NCBI RefSeq assembly: GCF_040676675.1
Contig: NZ_JBFAPK010000002.1
Location: 558,001 to 622,000 of the forward strand
From: JBFAPK01 sp040676675
GTDB lineage: Bacteria; Actinomycetota; Actinomycetes; Mycobacteriales; Micromonosporaceae
Length of the DNA stretch: 64,000 nt
Direction of reading: 5' to 3'
Shown here: piece after piece, positions 7,397 to 18,100 of the stretch
Numbering within the stretch: the first letter of the stretch is position 1
How the letters are laid out: every line of letters starts with the position of its first letter
The notes under the pieces: generated by a model
What the model saw: only the letters and a program-made list of their open reading frames with translations
Database searches by the model: none
Told to the model about the DNA's origin: nothing
Made by a program: the position numbers and the translations under genes

Positions 7397-10300
7397 TTGG
7401 CAGGGGAACAGTTGTGGTTCCGGTTACTCGGCCCGCTCGAGGTGGTCCGGGACACCGCGATGGTGCCGGTGGGTCGGGGCAAGCTGCGGGTGTTGCTGGC
7501 CACGCTGTTGCTCGACGCGAACCGGGTGGTGCCCTTCGACCAGATTGTCGAGAGGTTGTGGGGTGAGCAGCCACCACCGTCGGCGCGGAGCACGCTGCAC
7601 GTGTACGCCATGCGGCTGCGCCGGTTGCTCGGTCAGGAGCCCGGTGACGACGGGGTGCTGCGTACCCGGCCCAATGGCTATGCCGTAGAGGTCGACCCGG
7701 AGCGGGTTGACGTGTTCGCGTTTCGTGACCTGCTCTCCCGCGCCCGGCAAGCGGGCACCGACGGCGATCTGGCGGCCGAGTCGAGTCTGCTGACCGGGGC
7801 CCTACGACTGTGGCGGGGCCCCGCGCTGACGGACGTGCCGTCGGAGTCGTTGCAGCTGGAGTGGGTCGCGCGACTGTCCGAGGAGCGGGTACGGGCCGCC
7901 GAGCACAAGGTGGAGGTGGACCTGTACCTGGGCCGGTACGGCGAGGTGATCGGAGAGCTGTCCGACTTGACCCGGGAGCACCCGCTGCGGGAGCGGTTGT
8001 GGCTGTTGTTCATGCTCGCGCTGGCCCGGTCGGATCGCCAGGCCGAGGCGTTGGCCGCGTACCGGCGGCTATGGCAACGACTCCGGGACGATCTTGGTAT
8101 CGAGCCGGGCGAGCCGCTTCAACGGTTACATCAGGCGATCCTGTCCGGTGATCAGGACCTTGAGACGATAGCGCTGCCACGGGAGCTGGGGTTGGCGCCG
8201 GAGTCGGTGACGGTACGCGAGCAGGCGCGGGTCACGCCGGTGCAGCTTCCGCCGGACCTGCGCACCTTCGTCGGTCGGGTCGGACCGGTCCGGGAGTTGG
8301 TGGCGCAGTTGACCCCGGACGAGGGTGCCCATGCGATACCGCTGGTGATCGTGACGGGGCCGCCCGGGGTTGGTAAGACAGCCGTGGCGCTGCATGTCGC
8401 GCACCGCCTCAAGTCGGTGTACCCGGATGGGCAGCTGTACGTCAACCTCCAGGGTTACTCTCCCGACCCACCACTGGCCCCGGCGGTGGTGCTGGCCCGT
8501 TTCCTGGCCGTGCTCGGGGTGCCGGCCGCCCAGATTCCCACCGATGAGGCGTCCCAGGCGAGCCTGTACCGCAGCCTGATGGCGGATCGGCGCATTCTCG
8601 TCGTGCTCGACAACGCGAGCGATCCGGGCCAGGTCCGGCCGCTGCTGCCGGGCCAGCCCGGCTCCGCGGTGCTGGTTACCAGCCGGGACCATCTGCGGGG
8701 GCTGGTCGCGCTGGACGGCGGGCAGCAGGTCATGCTGACCGCGCTGGACGTGCCGGAGTCACGAGCGGTGCTCGGAAGTGTGCTGGGACCGGCACGGGTG
8801 GCCGCCGAGCCGGACGCTGTGGACGCGGTGGCGCGGCAGTGCGGCCAACTGCCGCTGGCGCTGCGGATCGCGGCGGCGAACCTCCGGGCCAACCCGCATC
8901 TGAGTGTGGCCGCCTACGCCGAGGCGTTGCAGGCACGCGGGCGGTTGGCGCAACTGAGAATCCAGGGCGACGCACAGGCCGCGGTCCGGGCGGCGTTCGA
9001 CCTGTCCTACCTGCGGCTGGACCCGGCGGCGGCGACGCTGTTCCGGTTGCTGGGCACCGTACCGGGCGCCGATTTCGGCGCGCCCGCCACCGCCGCGCTC
9101 AGCGGGTGCGATCCGTTCGAGGCCGAGCAACTGTTGGACGGGCTCGCCGCGGCGAATCTGGTCTTCCCGACCGCCGCCGGTCGCTACCAGTTGCATGATC
9201 TACTGCGCGAGTACGCCGCCGCCCGGGCCGGTGACGACCAGTCCGCCCGCGCCGCCGCCGTGCGCCTGTTCGACTTCTACCTGCACACCGCGTACGCGGC
9301 CACCGGACTGCTCTATCCGGACATGGCGCGGCTGGAGCCGCCACCGCCCGCGGCCGGAATCACCGCGCTCCCGCTGCACACCGAGGACGCCGCGCTGACC
9401 TGGCTGGACACCGAACGCCCGAATCTGGTGGCCGCCGTCGTACGGGCCGGCGACTACGGGCTGCCGCGGTACACCTGGCTGCTCGCCGACGCGCTGCGCG
9501 GCTACTTCTGGGGCGCCGGGCACGCGGTGGAGGGCCTCGCCGTGTGCGACGCGGCGCTGGCTGCCGCCCGGCGGGCGGGCGACCGGCGAGCCGAGGCTAC
9601 CGTGCTGGACCTCACTGGTCTGATCCACTACACCTCCAGCCAGTATCGGAAGGCCGAGTCGCATCACACCCGCGCGCTCGATATCAGCCGACAGATCGGC
9701 GACCTGGACGGGCAGGCCGACAGCCTGCACAACCTGGGCCGGGTGTGCTCGCAGCTTGGGCACACGGAGCGGATCGCCGGCTACCACGCGCAAGCGCTGG
9801 AGATCGCCCAACAGACCGGCAACCTGCACGCCCAGGCGTTGAACATCAACTATCTCGGGGTGGCCCAGTCCGCCGCCGGACAACCGAACGCGGCCACCGA
9901 CTCCCACCAGCAGGCACTGGAACTCGGCCGCCGGATCGGCAACCAGTCGATCGTCTGCCGTGCGCTCAACGGACTGGGCCTGGCCGCCTGGGCCCGCGGC
10001 GAGCTGCGGGAAGCCATCGACATCTACCGCGACTGCCGCGAACTCACCATCCGCCTGGGCAACCGGCACGGAGAAGCGTCCACCCTCGTCTGCCTCGCCG
10101 AGGCGCGCTGCGACGCCGGAGACTACGAGCAGGCAGCGGCCGACGCGCGGCAGGCCATCGCGATCGGGCTGGAAACCGGCGAACGGCGCCATCGGGTGGG
10201 CGGGTCCGAACTCCTCGCCACCGTCCGCCTGCGCACCGGTGGCCGGGCCGGCGTCATCGACGACTACCGGCGGGCACTGGCCGAGGCCAGGGAGATCGAC

Positions 10301-10702
10301 TTCGGGTACGGTCAGATTTCGATCCTCGTCGCCCTGGCCGGTGCGTACCGCGAGATGGGCGACCCCGCACGGGCCACGGAACACGCCGAACGCGCCCTGG
10401 ACAAGATTGCGGCGACCGGCAACCAGATCCTGACCGCCCGCGCCCACATCGAACTCGCCCACGCCCGGCTGGCCGGCGGCCAGGCCGAGCTGGCCATCGA
10501 AACACTGCACCACGCGTTGGAACTGGCTCGAAACAACGGCCTACGCCTCGCCGAGGCCCGAGCACTACACGTGTACGGCCGGGCACAGCAGACACTGCAC
10601 GGCGCGCCGGCCGCACGGCCGTACTGGCAGTCCGCCGAACACATCTTCACCGCCGTCGGCGCCCCCGAAGCCCACCAGGTCCGAGCGCTGCTCGACCAGT
10701 GA
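7397..10702 (+). CDS. SARP-type regulator: OmpR-like DNA-binding + BTAD + NB-ARC + TPR
   Basis: A 1101-residue AfsR-like activator. Residues ~5-95 are the winged-helix DNA-binding domain (RVLLATLLLDANRVVP). Residues ~100-250 are the bacterial transcriptional activation domain. An NB-ARC ATPase follows, with Walker A GPPGVGKT at ~319-326 and LVVLDNA in the Walker B region. From ~residue 720 come TPR repeats (SLHNLGRVCSQLGH, ALNINYLGVAQSAAG). The start is TTG 7397: GGAGG (7386-7390) sits 6 bp upstream, an unusually good site for a TTG start. SARP proteins activate secondary-metabolite genes by binding direct heptameric repeats. No biosynthetic cluster is adjacent within the window, so its target is unknown. 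Confidence 0.92.
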   Translation: MAGEQLWFRLLGPLEVVRDTAMVPVGRGKLRVLLATLLLDANRVVPFDQIVERLWGEQPPPSARSTLHVYAMRLRRLLGQEPGDDGVLRTRPNGYAVEVDPERVDVFAFRDLLSRARQAGTDGDLAAESSLLTGALRLWRGPALTDVPSESLQLEWVARLSEERVRAAEHKVEVDLYLGRYGEVIGELSDLTREHPLRERLWLLFMLALARSDRQAEALAAYRRLWQRLRDDLGIEPGEPLQRLHQAILSGDQDLETIALPRELGLAPESVTVREQARVTPVQLPPDLRTFVGRVGPVRELVAQLTPDEGAHAIPLVIVTGPPGVGKTAVALHVAHRLKSVYPDGQLYVNLQGYSPDPPLAPAVVLARFLAVLGVPAAQIPTDEASQASLYRSLMADRRILVVLDNASDPGQVRPLLPGQPGSAVLVTSRDHLRGLVALDGGQQVMLTALDVPESRAVLGSVLGPARVAAEPDAVDAVARQCGQLPLALRIAAANLRANPHLSVAAYAEALQARGRLAQLRIQGDAQAAVRAAFDLSYLRLDPAAATLFRLLGTVPGADFGAPATAALSGCDPFEAEQLLDGLAAANLVFPTAAGRYQLHDLLREYAAARAGDDQSARAAAVRLFDFYLHTAYAATGLLYPDMARLEPPPPAAGITALPLHTEDAALTWLDTERPNLVAAVVRAGDYGLPRYTWLLADALRGYFWGAGHAVEGLAVCDAALAAARRAGDRRAEATVLDLTGLIHYTSSQYRKAESHHTRALDISRQIGDLDGQADSLHNLGRVCSQLGHTERIAGYHAQALEIAQQTGNLHAQALNINYLGVAQSAAGQPNAATDSHQQALELGRRIGNQSIVCRALNGLGLAAWARGELREAIDIYRDCRELTIRLGNRHGEASTLVCLAEARCDAGDYEQAAADARQAIAIGLETGERRHRVGGSELLATVRLRTGGRAGVIDDYRRALAEAREIDFGYGQISILVALAGAYREMGDPARATEHAERALDKIAATGNQILTARAHIELAHARLAGGQAELAIETLHHALELARNNGLRLAEARALHVYGRAQQTLHGAPAARPYWQSAEHIFTAVGAPEAHQVRALLDQ

Positions 10703-10780
10703 CTCCCGACCAGCTTCCAGACAAGCAAGCACTCATCCCCTCGCGGCCTACCTCAAGGACCGACCTCCGGCGGCTGCGGC

Positions 10781-10824
10781 GTGGTTGACCTGCCACCCTC
10801 CGGCAGGGCTGACAGGTCAACCAC
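10781..10824. terminator. bidirectional hairpin between convergent genes
   Basis: A perfect 12-bp inverted repeat: GTGGTTGACCTG at 10781-10792 pairs with CAGGTCAACCAC at 10813-10824, with a 20-nt loop. It sits between the convergent SARP gene (stop 10702) and lectin gene (stop 10847), where a shared terminator is expected. There is no U-tract, which is normal for actinobacteria. Confidence 0.6.
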
Positions 10825-10846
10825 GGCAACAGCACGGCTCAGTGGG

Positions 10847-11446
10847 TCAGGCGTTCGTCCAGATCCACTCCTGCTGTGGCTGACCGTTGGGGCTCCACAA
10901 CTGCACCCAGGTTCCGTCCCACGGCAGGCTGTTGAGGTCGGCGTCCAGCATGCACGGACCGTTGGGGTGACGGTTGAAGAAAGCGTTGTTGCTGATCCCG
11001 CCCCTGTTTCCGGCGCCGCTAAAGGTCCACCCCTGCTGGTACGTGCCGTTGCAGTCCCAGAGCTGGACCCTCGTGCCGTTGACGTCCGAGTTGATGTCCG
11101 CGTCGAGGCACCGGTTGGACTGGAGGTTGACCAACTCAACTCCGCCGTTGGCGAGCACCACCCGCCACATCTGGTTGTACGCGTTGGGGAGGCAGCCCCA
11201 GAGCTGGACCTTGGTCCCAAGTTGGTTGATCGTGTTCATATCAGCTTCCAGGCACCGGCCGCTTACCGCGCTCGTGATCCGGACCACCGACCCCTGCGGC
11301 GGATTCGTCAGTACGGCCTCCGAGCCGGCGCGGTGCGCGGGCGCCGCGTGAGCGACGTGTCCAGGCGCGGCGATCCCTAGCACCAGGAGCGCGGCAAGAG
11401 CCGACCCCAACCGCTCGACCGCTGGCGTGAACAGCATCTTTTTCAT
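10847..11446 (-). CDS. secreted ricin-type beta-trefoil lectin
   Basis: A 199-residue protein. The signal peptide spans residues 1-~35 (MKKMLF start, hydrophobic LAALLVLGIA, cleavage around AHA-AP). The mature part is essentially one RICIN domain of three repeats, with QxW motifs QMWRVV, QGWTFS and QEWIWT and the recurring CLxAD...VQLWxC pattern. It binds carbohydrate, probably galactose or xylan-type sugars, outside the cell. There is no attached catalytic domain, so this is a stand-alone lectin. It is convergent with the SARP regulator. Confident in family; ligand unknown. Confidence 0.9.
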   Translation of the reverse strand: MKKMLFTPAVERLGSALAALLVLGIAAPGHVAHAAPAHRAGSEAVLTNPPQGSVVRITSAVSGRCLEADMNTINQLGTKVQLWGCLPNAYNQMWRVVLANGGVELVNLQSNRCLDADINSDVNGTRVQLWDCNGTYQQGWTFSGAGNRGGISNNAFFNRHPNGPCMLDADLNSLPWDGTWVQLWSPNGQPQQEWIWTNA

Positions 11447-12178
11447 CGAGATCCTTTCCCTTGGGCATGATCGCCAGCCTCACGATCCACCGGTGACCAA
11501 TCCCATGCCCAGGTTTGCTTCGGTTGTCCTGGTCATCCTGCCTGCGAGGGATTTCCGAACGCTTACCAAGCACTTTCCCGCCCTGACACGCGGGACGAGC
11601 CGTCATCGGTGGCCGACGCGAGCAGGTCCACCGCAACGCGCTGGCCACCGACGTGCAGATGGCCGGACCTGGACGAGCCGCTCCGGTACGCCTTGGTGGG
11701 CCGCTCGGACCGGTACGGCCCACACCGGTCGGGGTGTATGCGGTGCGGTGCGGCTACCTCGCGGCGTGGCCCCTCGCCGAGCCGGGCGAACGATGGTCGG
11801 ACGGCCGGTCTGGCGGCCCTGCGGACGGAGTTCGCGGGGCCGCTGCGGGACCCGTTGCCGCCCTACCAGGCGCGGCGCGGCTGGTAGGGCCTTGTCTGTC
11901 GGACGGGTCCGGCCCGCCGAACCTGGTTGGTCGACGAGCCGGACCCGGTGGGCCGTCGCTGGTTCTCGATGATGAGGGCGTGGCCGCCGCGGTGGTCGGC
12001 GTAGCGTTGCGGTGCCGTCCGGTCGAGCTCTGCGCCGGGCAGCACCGGCGAGGCAGGGCAGGCCTGAGGGTACGGCCGCGGCGGCACCATACCCTCAAGG
12101 CCGTCGGCACGCTCTACCTCGCCCGGCTGATCGAGTTGGCGGCGGTCACCGCTCACCCGGCTGCCGGGACGGGCGCGA
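11447..12178. other. 730-bp gap with possible degenerate coding relics
   Basis: No intact gene. Plus-strand pieces in different frames read protein-like: LRYALVGRSDRYGPHR (~11672), GVYAVRCGYLAAWPLAEPGE (~11735) and EFAGPLRDPLPPYQARRGW ending at ~11886. Together they suggest a small gene broken by frameshifts. I cannot name it. No open frame suited to an immunity protein for the neighbouring Rhs gene is visible here. Confidence 0.3.
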
Positions 12179-15100
12179 TCACCACTTGGCGAGATATCCG
12201 GTGTTCTCTCCCTCGTTGTAGTAGGCCCCACCGGCCGATGCCTTGGCTCCGCCACCAATCCCGAGCTCGATGTAGGAAGCCGGGGAGCCGTCCGCATTGC
12301 TGATCTCGATGCCGCCCTTGATCTCGCCGCCCCCGAGAACCTTCAGCTCCGGACCGCCCTCGAACGACCAGGACGGCGAGGCGCTGATCTTGTCGGCCCG
12401 CTCGCTGCTGAACTTGACCGCGACCTGCGCCTCGACGCCGGCGCCGAGTTCCGCGCCGATCTTCCGCCCCCGGCTGACCGAGAGTCCCGTGCTGTCGAAG
12501 TTCACGCAGACCTCGACGCCGACCACGACGATCACCCCGCCGCTGCCGCTGACGCAGATCGACACGGAACCGCGGTACGCCAACTGCTGCGAGTCGACCT
12601 TGACGTCCCGACCCAGGTGCTTGTTGGCCGCCTTTCGGATGGCCGCGGCCTTCCGCGCCTGCTCCGCCTGTTCCCGCGCGCGCTGCTTCGCCTTCGCCGC
12701 CTTGCTCGGGCCATTCTTGCCGGCTATGCAGTCGCCGTACTTGTTGCAGGACGGCTGCGGGGCGTTGTTCTTGGCCTTCGCCTTCTGCACCTGCTCGGGC
12801 GTGTAGAAGCCGCTCGGGGTGCCCTGATCGGCCACCGGATCGAAGCCGCAGTCCCCGCGCCAGACCACGCAGTAGCCGGGCTTGTCCTCCGGCGCCTTGC
12901 CCGTCGGGTCGCTGAACGTCGTGGGGTTGTTGACGGCGTACGAGTAGGCGTTGAACTGCTGCGGTTTGTCCTGCTGGAGGATCGGGTCGACAGAGAGGAA
13001 CTTCCCGGCAGCCGCATCGTAGTCGCGTACCCCGAGCCGAGTCAGCCCGCTCGCCGCGTCGCTGGTGCCACCCACGAAGCCCCGCTCGCCGGGCCAGCTC
13101 GCCGGTGCGGCGCCACGCGGCACGCCGAACGGGTCGAATCGGCGTTTGGTGAACTGCAACGTGGCCGCGTCGACCATGAGGTCGGGGGTGCCCTGCTGGC
13201 TGGCCGAGAGGTAGGCGAGCCCCTCGGCGGTCCGTACGGCCACCGTCCGGTCGCCCTGGGTGTAGTAGCGGACGCCGCTCACCGTCCCGGTCGTCTTGTC
13301 CAGCCGCACCTCGCCGCTAACCAGATACAGCGTGGCCGCCTTGTCGCCCTGCTCGGCGAGCAGCCGTTCGTTGTCCGGCGTGTTCACGTACGTGGTGGTG
13401 ACCCCGGCGGTGGTGACGGCGGTGAGCTGGCCATCCGCGTCCCAGGTGTACTTCTGGTCACCGACGGCGGTGGGCCGGCTGGTGGTGTTGCCCATCGCGT
13501 CGTACGCGTAGCTGCCGTTGGCCGTGGCCGGCGACGACGGGCCGCTCGTGGCGACGGTCGCCGGGGCGTGCGGACGGGGCTGCCCGACGGCCGGATAGGT
13601 CATGGTGATCTTGGTGTCGGCCGCGCCGCTGACACCGTGCCGAGTCTGCGTCAGTCGTCGGCCGATCGCGTCCGTGCCGTAGGAGTTCCAGTACGGCGCG
13701 GGCCCGCCGACCGCGCTTCCGGCCGCGCCGCAGGTCTGGGCCGTGGTGGTCCAGGCCTCGGTCAGTCGGCGCAGCCCGTCGTACGCGAAGCACTGCCGCT
13801 CCAGGGCGCTTCCCGAGGTGGTGGTCTCGATCCGGGTGTTGTTGCCCATCGGGTCGTACGCGTACGCCACCTCATCGACGTACAGGCCGTTGGTGACCTC
13901 GCGCTGGATCACCGACTGAGCCAGCCGGCGGGTGCCCTCCTCGAAGTACGAGGTCTGCCAGGACCGCTTGGCGGCGACCCCGAGCTGGAGCTGGGTCAGC
14001 TCGCCGAGGGCCGTGTACGTGGTGGCCGTGACGTACTCGTTCTTGCCCTTCGTGGCGTACGGCAGGCCGAGGTCGTCGTAGTCGTACACGATCGTCTCGG
14101 CGCCGACCTGGTCGCTGAGCTTCGGCAGGCCGACCGACCCGACGCTGCCGTCGGACAGGTACTGGGTCGTGGTGGTGTAGGTGCCCGCGAGCTTGCCCTT
14201 CGTCGCGGGAATGATCGTCTGCTGGCCGGTCGGCTGGTACAGGCCGTTGTAGCCGATGACCTCGTTCACGTACGCGGTGGTGCCGACGTACCGGGTGGTC
14301 CTCGTCAACTGGCCCTTGGCGAGCGTGTCGTAGGTCCACGTCGCGGCCGTGACGCCGTCCGAGCGGGTCTCGTACTTGCGGCCGAGATCGTCGTACTTGT
14401 ACTCGACCGTGCGTGACCTGGCGTCGGTGCTGCTGACTAGTTGGTCGGCGGCGTCGTACGTCATCGTGCTGACCCCGTTGTCCGGGTCATCGACGCGGGT
14501 GTTGTTGCCGGCCACGTCGTACGAGTACAGCCACTGGTTGCCCACCGCATCGACGATCTTCGCGAGCTTGCCGGCCTTGGTGTACCACCGCCGGGTGCTG
14601 TACGTGCCAGCGGTGCCGCCGGCGTACTCCCGAATCTCCGTCACCTGCCCACGGGCGTCGAAGAGGGTGGTGGTCGGAGTGCCGCCGGGCGGCGGGGTGA
14701 CGGTGGCGCTGTCCCCGTTGTGGTCCGTCACGGTCGACCACTGCGGCTGGTCGAGCTTCTCGTAGGTCTCCCGGACGAGCCGCTCCGCGCCGTCGTAGAC
14801 GTTCACCGTCTGCGTCGGCAGCTGGTTCTCCTGGGGTGCGACCAGCACCGTACCCGGAATCTGCTCGTTGTAGTACGCGGCGTTCCGCTTCGACACCAGC
14901 CCTCGTGCGTCGTAGATCGTGTCGGCGAGCACCCGGCCGCCCTGCGGGCTCGGCGCCTGGGACTGCCGCTCGCGCAGGAAACCGTCGTACAGCGTGTAGC
15001 TGGTGACGTAGTTCCCGTTCGGCTTCAACGTCTGCGTGCTGATCCACGCCGAGGCGTCGGCGGGGAACCCGTACGCGTAACGGACGCTCGGACCCTGTCC

Positions 15101-18100
15101 ACGGGCTTTGGACCGCAGCGGCCCCCACACGGCGGTCACCCGGCCGAGCCCGTCGTACGTGGTGTCGGTGCGCTGGAGGTTCGCGTCGACCACGGCGGTC
15201 GACTGGTTCCACGCGGGCTCCAGCGTGGTCGTGGTCACGTGCCCCAGCGGGTTCGTCACCGTCATCGCGGTCGGCAGGCCGGTCGCCGGAGCGTACGTGG
15301 TGCTCGTCTTGTGCGCCAGGGCGTCGTAGCTGTCCTTCACCCGGCCGTACGGGTCGTAGGTGAGCTGGGCGGTGGTGACGTATCCGACTTCGCCCCGGGG
15401 TGCCTTCAACTCCTCGACCTTCGTGGCGTTCCCGGCACCCGGCGCGGCCCCCAGGGCGCCGCCGTCGTAGTAGGTACGCACGTCGGAGATGGTGTCCTGC
15501 GGGAAGGCGGCGGTGGCCGAGCAGGACACGCCAACGGTCTCCACCCGGCTGGGCAGGTCGATCAGCCAGCTCGTGTCGTTACGGGCGTACGTGGTCCGGG
15601 TGCACCGGTCGTCGCCGGGATCGCCGACGTCGCCCCGGTCGTCGACGCTGGTCGGCAACCCCTCGTCGGTGTACGCCGTGTACGTCTCGGTCTTGCGCGG
15701 CGTACCGGAGGAGCGCGTGGTGCGGGTGTGCGTCGCGCCGACGTTCACCACGTACGCCTGGTACGGGCCCTGCGCCGCGGTCGGCCCCTTCTGCCACGGA
15801 TCGTTGACGGTGCCGGTGACCTCGGCGCCGCCCACGCCGTTGTAGGTGATCTCCTCACGGAGGAAGCCGGCGAGCTGCCGGGCGTCGTCGAGGGCCGCCC
15901 CCTGCGAGTCGGTGATGCGTACCGCCTTGGTGCCGCCGGCCGCGAGCCGGTCACCGTTCATGCCGCGGAAGTACTGGTAGCGGGTCGCGGACTGGATCGG
16001 GTTGCCCGGGTCCTTCGGGTCGCCCTTGCGGACGAGCACCTTCTCGTAGCCGCGCCACTGGGACCACGAGCGGTACTTCTCCGGGGTCAGCGGGTCGTCG
16101 TCGTACGCCCAGGCCGCGCCGCCCTCGTAGTCGTAGTTGGTGAACTGGGTCGGGTTGCCGCCGACGCGATCGACCAGTGACACCGTCGCCACCACGTACT
16201 TGTGGAACCAGTCGTTGATCGGCACGGACCGGTCGGGCGCCCAGCGGACCGGGAAGCAGCGTGCGGTGTTGGTGTCCGGGGCCGGCAGCGTGGTCGGCGA
16301 GCAGTTCGTCGGGGCGTACGTGACGCCGATGACGCCACCGGACTCGGTGTGGATGGCGTTGATGCGGTTCTTGTTCGTCGGCGGCAGGCCGTCCGGTGCC
16401 CAGTCCACCCGGTTCGCCTGGGCGTTCGGATCAGGGTCGAACGTGACCGGCTGGGTGCTCACGGCGCTGCCGACGAGCCCGCTGTGCCCGATCCCGCGAA
16501 GCCACATCGCCGGGCTGGTCCCGTCGCCCGGCGCGGGGTACGTCTGGTCGAAGGTCCACCGCTCCACGTCGCGGTAGGCGGAGCCGCCCCAGACCTGGGT
16601 GGTCACCGAGGCGAGCCGCTTGGTGGACCAGAACGTCGGCGCCCACTTCTCCGGACAGGTCGCGGTGTCGCAGTTCTGGTCCCACGGCACGTCCGGCCAA
16701 CTCGCCGCCGTGCGGCTCGCGCAGTTCGCACCGGGGACGCAGCGGTCGGCGGCATCGAACACCACCCGCGCCGGGGCCGTGCTCCCGTCGCCCACCCGGG
16801 TGCCGTAGTCGATCCGCGCCAGCGTCCCGCCCCGGGTGTACGCCGTGGTCGCCTGGCCCAGGTTCTGCGCGTACTTGTTGCTCTCCGGCGCGTACGTGTA
16901 AGTGATCGTGTTGCCGTGGCCGTCCACCACGTAGTCGAGGTTCCAGCGGTACGCCTGCTGGCAGAACGACGCGCCGAAGTTGCCGGCCACGTAGCACGGC
17001 TCGTTGGGGTTGTTTCCCGCGACCGGCACCGACCAGGCGGCGTTCGTGACCGGCCGGCCGTCGGGCATCCGGTTCAGCCCGAAGTAGTACTGGGTGCCGT
17101 CGGTAGTGGTCAGCCGCCAGTGTTCGCCGTTGTCGTCCCCGTTGTCGGTGCCGTAGAGGTGGTCGACCCGGGTGCCGTCGTCGTCCGTCAGGCGCCAGCT
17201 GTTCGACTCGCCGATCCGGACGAGCTGGCCCGACCGGTCACCGAAGGAGAGGACCGCGTTGTCCTGGATCCAGCACAGGTCGCCGGTCACCGTCTGTCCC
17301 TGGTTGCCGCCCAGGTCCTCGGCGCAGCCCCGGTAGCGCCGCTCGACGAAGCCGGCCGCGAGGTTCCAGCCCTCGCCGAGCCAGGAGGTCTGGTTGTTGG
17401 TGGTGGCCACCCGCCCGTCCACTGAGCCGGAGTTGTAGTCGGCGGACAACTCCGGCGCGAGCTGACCGGGCACCGGCGGCACCCGCATCGGGTACGACCA
17501 GGTGAAGCTGCCGTTCTGCGCGGAGACCTGCCACTGCCCGGACGGGGCGAGCGAGGTGGCCTTGTAGTCGCCGGTCGAACCCTCCGGGGCGGCGGCCAGC
17601 GCGTACACGGTCCCGCCGGAGTCCGCCCGGACCTGGGCGGTCACCTGACCGCTGCCGAGATTGTTGCGGGACGGGAAGTCGACCGTACCGGTCCGGCAGG
17701 CGGTCGCGTCCGGCGTGGTCGCCGCGCAGGCGGGCATCCGTACGAGACGGAGCCGGGACGCCCAGTCGCCGCCGTACGCGTGGCGGAAGCCGTCGTAGCT
17801 CACCGTCACCGACACCGGGTCGCCGGCCGGGACGGTCGCCGTGGTCGACGCCGTGCCGCTGTTGGCAGCGGGCGCCCCGCCGGTACGCGCGATCCGCAGG
17901 AGTACGCCCTCGACGCCGGCCTTCGCGGCGGCGTCCTTGCCCAGCATCTCCACCCGTACTGTGCCGGGCTGTGCCCCGGACACCCAGACCGGCAGCTTGC
18001 CCGCCCGGGTCGACGTACGGGCCACGGCCACGTCGGCGGTGCTCGCGGCCGGCCAGCTCACGGCCGACGCCGAGAACGCGCGCGGAGCCGGGGGCGAATA

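Noticed and set aside
7397..10702. SARP as evidence of a biosynthetic gene cluster here
   Set aside because: No PKS, NRPS, terpene or RiPP core genes occur within the window; the fabH piece is only a fragment.
11447..12178. Immunity gene for the Rhs tail
   Set aside because: No frame of suitable length with a start, ribosome site and acidic or globular composition; only broken pieces are visible.
12617..17425. Long plus-strand open frames (up to ~600 codons) opposite the Rhs gene
   Set aside because: They are antisense to codons with GC-rich third positions, consist of Arg/Val/Gly/Asp-rich sequence without family character, and the minus strand has a full RHS architecture.
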